Source: Fictibacillus nanhaiensis (GTDB lineage: Bacteria; Bacillota; Bacilli; Bacillales; Fictibacillaceae). Taken from it: a stretch of DNA of 45,918 bases. The notes under the pieces were generated by a model, which was given only the letters and a program-made list of their open reading frames with translations, had not been told where the DNA came from and did no database searches. Both the position numbers and the translations under genes were made by a program. Of the stretch, positions 25,439-32,477 are shown in pieces. The number at the start of each line of letters is the position of its first letter. Within the stretch, counting starts at the first letter, position 1. The stretch covers positions 1-45,918 of the forward strand of contig JAEACG010000012.1 of NCBI GenBank assembly GCA_016401345.1, written 5' to 3'.

Positions 25439-25821
25439 TCGCTTTCTCTGTGGAGTATTTCGGTAAAAATACGATGCGCAGCCTGCCGTATACTCGTATC
25501 CCATTCAATAGAATACTGGATTAATAGATCATAATATTCTTTCTCTAATTTTGCTTCAGCATGCTTAGCACTGGTCTTATAAGTTACTGCAGGATAATCA
25601 TACGATCGGATTAAATACCTCTTAATTAGTTCACCAGTAAGGGGGGTCGGCCATGTATTACGAGCATGGGCCATTCTTTTTAGTTGAATACGCTGATCAA
25701 GAGTAAGGGGAATCTTCACAGGATACTTCTTATCACTCCTGGTCTTACGTGGTTTATCGTTCAATTTAACGTTATCCTTACCTTTATCATTAAGCATAGG
25801 GTTAAAGTACTCCATGAACAT
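25435..25821 (-). CDS. Putative DNA-binding protein, ribbon-helix-helix-like
   Basis: A 128-aa protein with a basic N-terminal arm (KPRKTRSDKKYPVKIPLTLD) leading into QRIQLKRMAHARNTWPTPLTGELIKRYLI: a strand followed by two helices, as in ribbon-helix-helix proteins. The C-terminal 50 residues are helical. AAAGGA lies close to the first ATG; a second ATG six bases later (MEYF) has better spacing. Small DNA binder, perhaps a partition or regulatory protein; the family is not certain. Confidence 0.65.
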   Translation of the reverse strand: MFMEYFNPMLNDKGKDNVKLNDKPRKTRSDKKYPVKIPLTLDQRIQLKRMAHARNTWPTPLTGELIKRYLIRSYDYPAVTYKTSAKHAEAKLEKEYYDLLIQYSIEWDTSIRQAAHRIFTEILHRESE

Positions 25822-25970
25822 CGTCCTTTCAACAACATCAGTTTTATCTCAGCGATATAACATCATTTAGTTATTAATCTATTGCGACATAAGCTAACCT
25901 AGAACGTATAAATTTGCTCAACTTAGTACATAATGCTACTAAACTATAGATTGAAGGGATGGCGAAACAC

Positions 25971-26096
25971 ATGGCCAGAAGAAACCTCTTAAAAGAAGCC
26001 GGACTAACTAAAAAGGATTTAGCAGGATTTGTGAAGCAATCGAAAAAGGGGTCAGGGAAAATTCTAGGGGTTACGATTTCAAAAAAGAAGAAATGA
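25971..26096 (+). CDS. Very small basic protein, 41 aa
   Basis: ARRNLLKEAGLTKKDLAGF and a C-terminus ending ISKKKK: about a third lysine/arginine. GAAGGG lies 12 bases before this ATG; another in-frame ATG at 25959 has the site too close. A - strand ORF over the same bases is a shadow. Its divergent position next to the RHH-like gene and high charge suggest a DNA- or RNA-binding role. Not recognised. Confidence 0.55.
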   Translation: MARRNLLKEAGLTKKDLAGFVKQSKKGSGKILGVTISKKKK

Positions 26097-26152
26097 TATA
26101 ATTTCACGTACCGTATTAATAATATAAAATGAACATGTCCATTTACAAAATG

Positions 26153-26181
26153 TTGAAATACCTACTTCCCTTAGCTATATT
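26153..26181 (+). promoter_or_regulatory. Sigma-A-type promoter for the 26212 gene
   Basis: TTGAAA (26153-26158), 17-base spacer, TATATT (26176-26181), 31 bases before the start codon. Confidence 0.7.
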
Positions 26182-26211
26182 AAATATAGAATGAGTCCTG
26201 GGGGAAATTAA

Positions 26212-26724
26212 ATGAAAACATTCATTGTTTACGCTGGTCCAGAAACAGTCATTGCAGTAAAAGCTAACAACAAAGATCAAGCTTATAATTTATTTGCTGA
26301 AAGTCGAATTGACGATGAATTCCTTAGCGAAGAGATTAACAATTTTATTATTAACGGTAGTCTTTTAAGTAAATTTTATTGTGATGAAAAAGGTAGCTTT
26401 TTTGATGATTATACTGGTGAATATCCAAGTAGAATCTTAAAAATGCCTAAAGATAAACGGGAAGAATATGTAGAACACCACATCCAGAAAAACATACAGA
26501 ATTATTGGTCGGATAGACCAGAATTTGCTGAAGAGTATCTTAGAGAGTACAAGAAAGCACACGAAGATGAATACTTAGAAGAAATGTACACTCCTAGCTT
26601 TTCAAAAGAGTTTTACATAGACACTATAAAACGTATTATTAATACTGGAAACTGGTATGACGGGTTTGAAATTGCTGAACTTGATCTAGTTGATAAAGAA
26701 TTACAAGTTATCTATGATAAATAA
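26212..26724 (+). CDS. Hypothetical acidic protein, 170 aa
   Basis: Begins with a beta-alpha unit KTFIVYAGPETVIAVKANNKDQAYNLFAES, like small ferredoxin-fold stress or anti-restriction proteins, and continues with a helical, Glu/Tyr-rich middle (EYVEHHIQKNIQNYW, PEFAEEYLREYKKAHEDEYLEE). It has its own promoter and terminator, so it may be expressed in the lysogen as a cargo gene. I do not recognise the family. Confidence 0.7.
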   Translation: MKTFIVYAGPETVIAVKANNKDQAYNLFAESRIDDEFLSEEINNFIINGSLLSKFYCDEKGSFFDDYTGEYPSRILKMPKDKREEYVEHHIQKNIQNYWSDRPEFAEEYLREYKKAHEDEYLEEMYTPSFSKEFYIDTIKRIINTGNWYDGFEIAELDLVDKELQVIYDK

Positions 26725-26733
26725 AAAGACATT

Positions 26734-26780
26734 AAAAAGACCTCTTAATCCCAACACACATGGGGCTAAAAGGTCTTTAA
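26734..26780. terminator. Bidirectional terminator
   Basis: AAAGACCT (26736-26743) pairs with AGGTCTTT (26771-26778), extended by CCC/GGG pairing inside, between convergent genes. Confidence 0.75.
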
Positions 26781-26783
26781 ATA

Positions 26784-26981
26784 TTAACTTTTGTTCAACA
26801 TTGATTCATGCGTTATCAGCTCTGTAACATTGGAGACAACTGGTCTATCGAAACCTACAAGACATTCTCCTTCATTATTAGGTTCTTCTAACAAAATGCA
26901 CTTTCCGTATTTACGATGAATTACTTCGTCACCTTTTTGAATCAACAATTCTTCTCCTTCGATTTTGTTTCTATTCATCAT
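26784..26981 (-). CDS. Small CarD/KOW-like protein at the end of the par operon
   Basis: A 65-aa protein: LIQKGDEVIHRKYGKCILLEE resembles the small beta barrel of CarD/TRCF or the UvrD/PcrA C-terminal Tudor-like domain, which bind RNA polymerase. ATG 26981 overlaps the parR-like stop by 11 bases and shows no separate ribosome binding site, so it is probably translated by coupling. A role in regulation of the par operon is possible but unproven. Confidence 0.6.
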   Translation of the reverse strand: MMNRNKIEGEELLIQKGDEVIHRKYGKCILLEEPNNEGECLVGFDRPVVSNVTELITHESMLNKS

Positions 26982-27396
26982 CTGGAGGTAATAAATCATC
27001 GTATATTGAGTAATCTAAATCCTCTTCTGAATCGTCTACGACTTTCTCAGCTGGTGCTTTGAGTTCACTTTCATTCTTAGGAATTGAATGTATAAGAGGC
27101 ATATTACCTGTGCCGATAATTGTTTGAGCGAATGCAGCAAGAGCTCGTTCAACATTCGGATTATTTAATTGCTTACGCTGATCCTCAGTAACTTCTATAG
27201 GAAGAGTTACTGTCACCTGATTAAGTTCTTCGTGCATCTTATGCTTCAAACCACCAATTAACGCACTAGCAAGGAACTTATTCCTGGAGACCTCGCGTTC
27301 TTGATTAATAAACACGAGAACCTCATTAGTTATATCTACAGGTAACTTTATGGTTATGTTGTCACCTGCAGCTAATTTTTTAACTGATTTTGGCAC
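26971..27396 (-). CDS. ParR-like centromere-binding protein (ribbon-helix-helix)
   Basis: A 141-aa protein three to twelve bases after the actin gene. The N-terminal NITIKLPVDITNEVLVFINQ and SRNKFLASALIGGLKHKM form a strand-helix-helix unit, as in ParR/StbB/AlfB; the acidic C-terminal half (DDSEEDLDYSIYDD) should contact the filament. GTG at 27396 is chosen because AAGGGGTG lies six bases upstream; another GTG at 27405 would overlap that site. Expected to bind the iterons at 28593-28646 and to repress the operon. Confidence 0.82.
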   Translation of the reverse strand: MPKSVKKLAAGDNITIKLPVDITNEVLVFINQEREVSRNKFLASALIGGLKHKMHEELNQVTVTLPIEVTEDQRKQLNNPNVERALAAFAQTIIGTGNMPLIHSIPKNESELKAPAEKVVDDSEEDLDYSIYDDLLPPDDE

Positions 27397-27408
27397 AAGT
27401 TCCACCCC

Positions 27409-28548
27409 TTATGCTGTTGGAATTTCTTCCTCAATTTTTAAACCTTTTTTCTTAGCTTGCAAGATCAGCAGCTTATAGTAAGCTTTTACAATACTGCAAA
27501 TACTCTCATCGCTATCAAGAAAATGCATTTCATATTTGTTACGAGCTTCATTTTCCTTTTTAAGAAAGTCTTGAATAAGAATAGCCGTTCCACCAACGTT
27601 GTATACAGCATGCAGTCTACCTACACGATTCCAGGTTCTTTCGATTTCATCATATTGTTCCTTGGCGAGAATCTTAAAATGGCTTTCTACAATTTCTTTA
27701 ATGGATTGAGCATTGCCTGTGGACCAAATATGATATTGTTCCTTCTCATCCTCGTTAGTAATACATTCAACTAATTCTCTTCTTGATTTAAAAGCTTTTG
27801 TACGAAATTCTCGATTTACATCTTCAATAATGTCATCTAAATAATTCCCTACACCCAGCAAGGAGCCATTGGAATAATCATTATCAATTTTTCCATTCTT
27901 TATTACTGCTTTGTCAGTTGTATTACCACCCATATCATTTATAAGAATTGTTTTCTTCATCATATCTAAATTAACCGGCTTAAACTGATCATCCATTGTC
28001 ATGTTGATCATAGCTGCATATCCTTCAACATTTACAAAGACTTCTTCAAATTCTATTTTAACCATTCGACCACCATATTTAGGAGTCTTTTGAAAAACCA
28101 CCTCATGAGTAGCGTTGATTAATTTTTCTCTAAACGCTTTTCTCTGTCCTTCAATTTTAGCTTCATCAACTGGCAATCCTGTACTTAGAATGTATTTAAC
28201 ATTTATAATTTTGTCATTTAAATTATTCTTTGCAGCATCAAGTGCAAGAGCGGTGAGAATTAATATAATCGTTTGATCGTTTTCACTTTTAAATGCATTA
28301 GAACGGATATGATCATTGTCTGTTCTTTTAGCAGCAAGATTGCCTACTGCATAGGTTCCAGAAGTCTTTAAAGCACTTGAGGTGATCTTTACGTGAAGTT
28401 CATCTAAAGGATCATTAGTATCATCTACTGTCTTTCTCTCATCCAATTTCGATACAACATTCGGAATTATGAGTGGTTTAGCCTTAATATCACCAAATAT
28501 CGCTTTTAAAGAATCATTACCAGCATCAATAGCAGCCGTTCTAATCAT
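27409..28548 (-). CDS. parM: ParM/AlfA-like actin ATPase for plasmid segregation
   Basis: A 379-aa bacterial actin. Phosphate-1 loop AAIDAGNDSLKAIFGD (residues 5-20), phosphate-2 loop LINDMGGNTTDKAV (about 197-210) and adenosine motif YNVGGTAILI (about 325-334) are all present. It polymerises on ATP and pushes or pulls plasmid copies bound through ParR. AAGGAGAGTGTTTTC precedes the ATG. Together with rep and a resolvase it shows that the prophage is kept as a plasmid. The exact subfamily cannot be fixed by eye. Confidence 0.9.
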   Translation of the reverse strand: MIRTAAIDAGNDSLKAIFGDIKAKPLIIPNVVSKLDERKTVDDTNDPLDELHVKITSSALKTSGTYAVGNLAAKRTDNDHIRSNAFKSENDQTIILILTALALDAAKNNLNDKIINVKYILSTGLPVDEAKIEGQRKAFREKLINATHEVVFQKTPKYGGRMVKIEFEEVFVNVEGYAAMINMTMDDQFKPVNLDMMKKTILINDMGGNTTDKAVIKNGKIDNDYSNGSLLGVGNYLDDIIEDVNREFRTKAFKSRRELVECITNEDEKEQYHIWSTGNAQSIKEIVESHFKILAKEQYDEIERTWNRVGRLHAVYNVGGTAILIQDFLKKENEARNKYEMHFLDSDESICSIVKAYYKLLILQAKKKGLKIEEEIPTA

Positions 28549-28590
28549 GAAAACACTCTCCTTAGAATTGGTTTTATTTACCTTGAATTA

Positions 28591-28620
28591 ATAGTACACC
28601 AAAAAGTACACCTTTTGCAA
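28591..28620 (-). promoter_or_regulatory. Promoter of the parM-parR operon, overlapping the iterons
   Basis: On the - strand TTGCAA (complement of 28615-28620), 18-base spacer, TACTAT (complement of 28591-28596). Two iterons lie in the spacer and over the -10 box, so ParR binding would silence it. Confidence 0.65.
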
Positions 28621-28646
28621 GATAAAAGTACACCAAAAAGTACACC
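28593..28646. repeat. Centromere-like iterons (parC): four copies of AGTACACC
   Basis: AGTACACC occurs at 28593, 28605, 28627 and 28639, each set as a pair 12 bases apart, the two pairs 34 bases apart. Flanking As are also conserved. Such an array directly upstream of parM is the expected ParR landing site. Confidence 0.85.
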
Positions 28647-28886
28647 TTTCTTTTTTCAATAGGAAGAACGCCATATTGAATCACTGACATGCTCCTGATA
28701 TACCTCTCCCTTTCCTCTCTCTTAAGCTATTTCTAGCAATATCTTAGCGACAGAAAGACACAAAGACATAACGCCAGCTTAATAGAAGTGGGGGAGAGGT
28801 GTCGCATGTGTAGCTCAATACAGGAAAAATGAATTTAAGCTACACGCAGCGTGACGTAATTCCAGAAAACCGGATTTATGACACAA
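28647..28886. other. Intergenic region between the iterons and the end of rep
   Basis: No credible gene. It holds an inverted repeat GTGTAGCT (28808-28815) / AGCTACAC (28838-28845) and a pyrimidine-rich stretch around 28700-28725. No U-run follows the repeat on either strand, so it is not a clear terminator; it may belong to the plasmid origin or the rep 3' end. Confidence 0.5.
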
Positions 28887-30218
28887 TTAACAACCTGGAT
28901 AGTAGTCCTCTGAAGCAGTAGGGACTTGTCCATATAAGCTTACGAACATATTTTTCGCTTGTGAGAAAGTCATATCGTAAAAACTCATAGATCTGCATGT
29001 GTCTAAATAAGCCTCATAAGCACACGTATCCCGTTTGAAGCACTCATAGTTTATCTTCATTTGTTTTTCTTGTTCTTGGCGTTTTCTGTGGTTCTCCAGT
29101 ACAGCTACCCGACGATCTATAGTTCTTGTATTCTCCCAATTTAGTTCTTCAGCTATTGCATCCATAGACTCGGAATATTCTAGATCCTCAGCTTCTTTGA
29201 TAACTGATTCAATTTTCTTCTTGATAATTCCACATAAGTATCCAACAGGTTCTACCTCAGTTAATTTCTCTTCACCAGTTATATGTTTCTTGTAGGTTGG
29301 CAAGAATGCAAATAACGACTCCTTAATTACATCTTGATATTCCTTTATGCTCCAGGAATACTTTTTCATTGTACGGAGGATAGAGTTAACATATTTTTTT
29401 AGTTCTTTGAATTCAAGATGAAGAATCTTAAACGTTTTCACAAAGTCTAAATTCAAATTGAGTTGTGAAGCGATAATCTCGTATCTCATTTCTTCAAAAG
29501 AAACGACAACCTTTTCTTGTGATGATGGAACGTCTGTATTAGGTACATATGTATTTTGTTTTTTCTTAAAGTGAGGTAAACCTATGTTAGAGTCTGTTTT
29601 ATCATCTTCATTCTTAGAGCCGCAAGGGATTTCTTCATGGTCCGTTTCGCACTCCGTTTCGCATTTAAAGGTTAACTTTAAAAAACGTGCCCACTTTGAA
29701 AAATAAGGATGGTTCATAAAAAATATAGCGCGGCCTTCTTTTCCGTTTCTTCCTTTCGCTTTGAAATTAGCAACGTAAATCAGCCCAGAATCCTTAAAAA
29801 TCTTCACATATTTTTGTATAGTTCTTTCACTTACTTTGAACTTTGTTTGATTGGCAAACCATTGATCAGTAGCTTTAGTGAAGCCTCTGTCAGTACATAA
29901 AAGAGCCAATGCACGTAAAGCCTGTTTAGTATCCTTTTTCATAGATCTCCAAACACCATCACCAATTACCTTCTTCATAGCGTCTAACAAGTCCATAATT
30001 ATAGCTTGTTTTTGTTTTTCTTTAACTTTAGGGTCTTTAAAACGAGATAGGAAAGATGGGAGCTTTTCCATGCTAGTAGTTTCAGACGGTTCTAACATAC
30101 GAGCTTTATCTGGCATGAAAAGCTTGTCAATTTTCTTTGGATTGAATGGAACAATTTGAGTGGAAGTTTGCACAGCAGCAGAAAAATGCTCGCCAGCAAC
30201 AGCAGCGTAATTAGACAT
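28887..30218 (-). CDS. Plasmid-type replication initiator, winged-helix Rep
   Basis: A 443-aa protein. Residues about 75-190 are a winged-helix domain (KKDTKQALRALALLCTDRGF, FKVSERTIQKYVKIFKDSGL, wing KGRNGKEGRAIFF). A variable linker follows, then a helical C-terminal half (about 230-443). The build and its long regulated leader match theta-type plasmid initiators of Gram-positive bacteria; no relaxase or rolling-circle motif is seen. AGGAGGAC precedes the ATG. A direct repeat in the linker region (29641-29664) may mark the origin. It also could start lytic replication. Confidence 0.8.
   Translation of the reverse strand: MSNYAAVAGEHFSAAVQTSTQIVPFNPKKIDKLFMPDKARMLEPSETTSMEKLPSFLSRFKDPKVKEKQKQAIIMDLLDAMKKVIGDGVWRSMKKDTKQALRALALLCTDRGFTKATDQWFANQTKFKVSERTIQKYVKIFKDSGLIYVANFKAKGRNGKEGRAIFFMNHPYFSKWARFLKLTFKCETECETDHEEIPCGSKNEDDKTDSNIGLPHFKKKQNTYVPNTDVPSSQEKVVVSFEEMRYEIIASQLNLNLDFVKTFKILHLEFKELKKYVNSILRTMKKYSWSIKEYQDVIKESLFAFLPTYKKHITGEEKLTEVEPVGYLCGIIKKKIESVIKEAEDLEYSESMDAIAEELNWENTRTIDRRVAVLENHRKRQEQEKQMKINYECFKRDTCAYEAYLDTCRSMSFYDMTFSQAKNMFVSLYGQVPTASEDYYPGC
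29641..29664. repeat. Two 12-bp direct repeats inside rep with adjacent AT-rich near-palindrome
   Basis: TCCGTTTCGCA(C/T) occurs twice in a row, followed by TTTAAAGGTTAACTTTAAA at 29664-29682. Several Gram-positive theta plasmids carry the origin as repeats in the centre of rep, just after the DNA-binding domain. Two copies are few, so this remains a candidate. Confidence 0.45.
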
Positions 30219-30277
30219 AAAAAATAGTCCTCCTGATTTACCAGAAAGACAACATTACCTAGAAAATTTTACATTAT

Positions 30278-30323
30278 CAAAAATACACTAAAACTCTTGA
30301 TTAGAAATAAAAGAGTAGTGTAT
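30278..30323 (-). terminator. Transcription attenuator in the rep leader
   Basis: In the rep mRNA, ATACACTA and CTCTT (complement of 30311-30323) pair with AAGAG and TAGTGTAT (complement of 30283-30298) through a three-base bulge: 13 bp, 12-base loop, followed by a run of Us. It lies downstream of the antisense RNA target, where pT181- and pIP501-type plasmids have their attenuator. Confidence 0.7.
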
Positions 30324-30326
30324 AAT
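30297..30326 (+). promoter_or_regulatory. Promoter of the predicted antisense RNA
   Basis: TTGATT (30297-30302), 18-base spacer, consensus TATAAT (30321-30326). It points against the rep transcript. Confidence 0.78.
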
Positions 30327-30330
30327 TAAG

Positions 30331-30402
30331 ACAAATTTCAAACGACTGCGAAATCGTTTTTTCTAGTACCCGATGGTTCCCGCCATCGGGTGTTGTCTTT
30401 TT
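30331..30402 (+). ncRNA. Predicted counter-transcribed RNA controlling rep
   Basis: About 70 nt from the TATAAT promoter to a terminator. Two stems are evident: AAACGA/TCGTTT (30340-30345, 30354-30359, eight-base loop) and ACCCGATGG/CCATCGGGT (30368-30376, 30383-30391, loop TTCCCG), closed by TTGTC-type pairing and ending TTTTT (30398-30402). It is complementary to the untranslated leader of rep. Binding should favour the attenuator at 30278-30323 and lower Rep synthesis, setting copy number. No ORF is present. Confidence 0.78.
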
Positions 30403-30480
30403 ATTGGTTATTTTATTTTAAAAGTTATGTAAGTAAAGTGACATAATTCGATTGCGAATTATCCATAATTCTTATTTATC

Positions 30481-30510
30481 AGTATAGATGATAATATATA
30501 CATCGTGCAA
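30481..30510 (-). promoter_or_regulatory. Promoter of rep
   Basis: On the - strand TTGCAC (complement of 30505-30510), 18-base spacer, TATACT (complement of 30481-30486). Transcription from it gives a leader of about 255 nt before the rep ATG. Confidence 0.62.
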
Positions 30511-30524
30511 CAGAAAATTGTATA

Positions 30525-30561
30525 TAAAAAGACCAAATCGATTTTGATTTTGGTCTTTTTT
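30525..30561. terminator. Bidirectional terminator
   Basis: AAAAAGACCAAA pairs with TTTGGTCTTTTTT around a short loop (about 30526-30561). It isolates the rep control region from the XRE gene. Confidence 0.78.
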
Positions 30562-30691
30562 ATTTTCATTGCGCACTTTACCGTGGAGAAAGACCCACGA
30601 AAATGTAGGTATTTGTTTATCTGTTTGAATCTTTCACTGTGTTATCATTAGTAAAAGAGCACTATAATGGACGTTTTGGAGGATTCATCCA

Positions 30692-30919
30692 GTGAAATAT
30701 AGAGCAAGGAGTAAACTAGGAGATTATCTAGAGGAGAGAGGAATAACAAAGACTTGGTTAGCTGATAAAATTAATGCAGATCGAAGCCAAGTATCAAAAT
30801 GGTGCACGAACGATGTGAACGGTGTAGCATTAGCAACTCCTCAAGTTCCGTACTTAATCATGGTCCTAGAAGTGTTAGATTGCAAACTAACAGACATTTA
30901 TGAAATCGTAGATCAATAA
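30692..30919 (+). CDS. XRE-family HTH regulator
   Basis: A 75-aa Cro/CI-type DNA-binding protein: LGDYLEERGITKTWLADKIN, DRSQVSKWCTND, then a closing helix (VPYLIMVLEVLDCKLTDIYEI). It is a single HTH domain with no dimer arm. GTG start, with TTGGAGGA upstream. A TATAAT box lies at 30663-30668, but no good -35 sits at the right distance. It is divergent from rep and upstream of the receptor gene, so it may regulate either. A perfect terminator follows it. Confidence 0.85.
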   Translation: MKYRARSKLGDYLEERGITKTWLADKINADRSQVSKWCTNDVNGVALATPQVPYLIMVLEVLDCKLTDIYEIVDQ

Positions 30920-30930
30920 AAATACATACA

Positions 30931-30966
30931 AAAGAGGCAATCCTAAGGGGTTGCCTCTTTATTTTT
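30931..30966 (+). terminator. Rho-independent terminator after the XRE gene
   Basis: A perfect 10-bp stem, AAAGAGGCAA (30931-30940) with TTGCCTCTTT (30951-30960), followed by ATTTTTA. Confidence 0.88.
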
Positions 30967-30971
30967 AAATA

Positions 30972-31187
30972 AACTTGGGAAAATAGAGATAAAGAACCGT
31001 GAATAAACACCTATATTTATAGTCAATTTTCCCAAGTTGTTACATGTAGAAACAGTTTATAATAAATTTGTAAACAAAAGTAAGTGATATGAGATACAAT
31101 TATTTACATAATGTAACAAAAATTGTAGGAAAGTACCTTGTTAAACAATGTCAGGTGTTGTAAAATAACAACGAATATATGTTCGTT
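30972..31187. promoter_or_regulatory. Upstream region of the AimR-like gene with inverted repeats
   Basis: AACTTGGGAAAAT (30972-30984) recurs inverted at 31026-31038 (13 of 13 bases, 41-base gap). A TATAAT box lies at 31058-31063. Further palindromes are TTGTTAAACAA (about 31138-31148) and AACGAA/TTCGTT (31170-31187). These are candidate operators for the receptor itself or the XRE protein. A - strand ORF across the area is not credible. Confidence 0.55.
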
Positions 31188-31253
31188 GATAAAAACACAC
31201 GCCCCTTGATAGAATATACGTTTGTAGAGAAATGTAGTCAAAGGAGGTTCATG

Positions 31254-32477
31254 ATGGTTCGTGATATTTTCAAGAAAGCAATGGAGAAACATGGTTATAA
31301 TAACTCCACTTTTGCAACGGCATTAGGAGTGGATCGTTCAACAATCTCGCGATTTTATAAACATGGTCAAGAATTAGCATTTAACAAAGTTGTTCTAGGA
31401 GGAAAGTTATTGTTAACTCCTAGGGAAAGACATACAGTCATTGAAGAATATGCTTCAAAAATTGCTTTGACAGAAAATATCCTCATGGCCTTAGAATATA
31501 CTTCTGTAAATAATAGAACTTCTACTCATTTAAAACTATTAGAAGATCGCAAGGTTATAAATGGTGCAGATGACGAGTATGTTGTGGTGTACATGGACAA
31601 CTATGATAGACAAACAGGAAAAATTTCTGACGAGGAAATGTTAAAGAAAGTACGAACAAGGAAGCTAGAGAATGACGCAATGAATGTTTTCCAGAGAATC
31701 ATTGGAATATATACCTTATATAAGAAGAACCGGTACATGGAAGTTATAGAACATGCCAATGAAACAGAAATAGAATTAAATAAACTGACTTGTAATTATT
31801 CTAAGAGTTCATTTCTTACAAGATTAAGCGAGCCTTTAGCTTACACTAATTTAAAAGTATATGCAGATTTCCAAGCATCAAGGATACATAGCAACAACAT
31901 CATTAACGATCCTTATGTAAATGAGCTACGTGCAGCGAGTGCACATTACAACTTGGGCTTGTCTTATCTGTTTGAAGATTATAAGAAATGTATTCATGAA
32001 TTTACTAAGTCAACAGAAATATATGACATTTACGACAATCCTCAATATTCAAAAAATGTAAAAAATTATGGTATTTCTTTAGCGAATCTATTGTATAATA
32101 AATTTAATGATTTTGAGTCTTCAGACCCGGTATTAAATGCATATTATCACGCGAAAATGGGACAAAGAGTTAGAGCTTTAGAACTATTAAATAACAACAG
32201 CGAAACTCTTTGCACAAATGCAATGACACAGTTTGTTGCAGGTGTTGCTACAGGAGACGATAAGCTGATCTGGGAATCCATAAGTAAATTTATAGAAGAA
32301 GGAGACTTATGGATGGCTTTGCTCCCATGCTTTGAGTTGATTAGGAAAGGCGAAGAACCACATAAGGTTTATGTTGCTATTAAGTTGATGGCGCGTAACT
32401 TCCAGGAGGTAGAGAAACTTGAAAAAAACTTTTTTGTTAACGTTAACGATTTTGGCACTAGTTGCATTACCGGTTGA
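31254..32477 (+). CDS. AimR-like peptide-responsive transcription regulator
   Basis: A 407-aa protein, close to AimR of SPbeta/phi3T (about 380 aa). Residues 15-40 are a HTH (STFATALGVDRSTISRFYKHG); the rest is helical with TPR-like pairs (about 225-300: AASAHYNLGLSYLFEDYKKC). The C-terminal KFIEEGDLWMALLPCFELIRKGEE parallels the last repeat of AimR (remembered, not searched). ATG 31254 is six bases behind AAAGGAGG. Its 3' end overlaps a small exported-peptide gene, as in receptor-peptide cassettes. Predicted role: sense the peptide and switch between lysis and lysogeny or plasmid states. PlcR/Rap-like alternatives cannot be excluded. Confidence 0.82.
   Translation: MVRDIFKKAMEKHGYNNSTFATALGVDRSTISRFYKHGQELAFNKVVLGGKLLLTPRERHTVIEEYASKIALTENILMALEYTSVNNRTSTHLKLLEDRKVINGADDEYVVVYMDNYDRQTGKISDEEMLKKVRTRKLENDAMNVFQRIIGIYTLYKKNRYMEVIEHANETEIELNKLTCNYSKSSFLTRLSEPLAYTNLKVYADFQASRIHSNNIINDPYVNELRAASAHYNLGLSYLFEDYKKCIHEFTKSTEIYDIYDNPQYSKNVKNYGISLANLLYNKFNDFESSDPVLNAYYHAKMGQRVRALELLNNNSETLCTNAMTQFVAGVATGDDKLIWESISKFIEEGDLWMALLPCFELIRKGEEPHKVYVAIKLMARNFQEVEKLEKNFFVNVNDFGTSCITG

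Larger units (their letters stand above)
30219..30691. promoter_or_regulatory. rep control region between rep and the XRE gene
   Basis: A gene-free 473-base region holding, from left to right, the rep ribosome binding site, an attenuator hairpin, the antisense RNA promoter and gene, the rep promoter, a bidirectional terminator at 30529-30560 and the XRE promoter area. Each is listed separately where it can be supported. Confidence 0.75.

Noticed and set aside
25874-26107. - strand ORF of 77 codons
   Set aside because: It is antisense to the better supported 41-aa + strand gene, is very hydrophobic in an unstructured way and has no ribosome binding site.
26212-26724. Toxin-antitoxin pair in the accessory region
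   Set aside because: No adjacent pair of small co-transcribed genes with toxin motifs is present here; the gene stands alone.
30692-30919. XRE protein as the main phage repressor
   Set aside because: It lacks a divergent cro partner and operator cluster; the 133-aa protein at 32894 has both.
31104-31292. - strand ORF of 62 codons over the receptor promoter
   Set aside because: No ribosome binding site; composition is that of the reverse complement of regulatory DNA and the receptor start.
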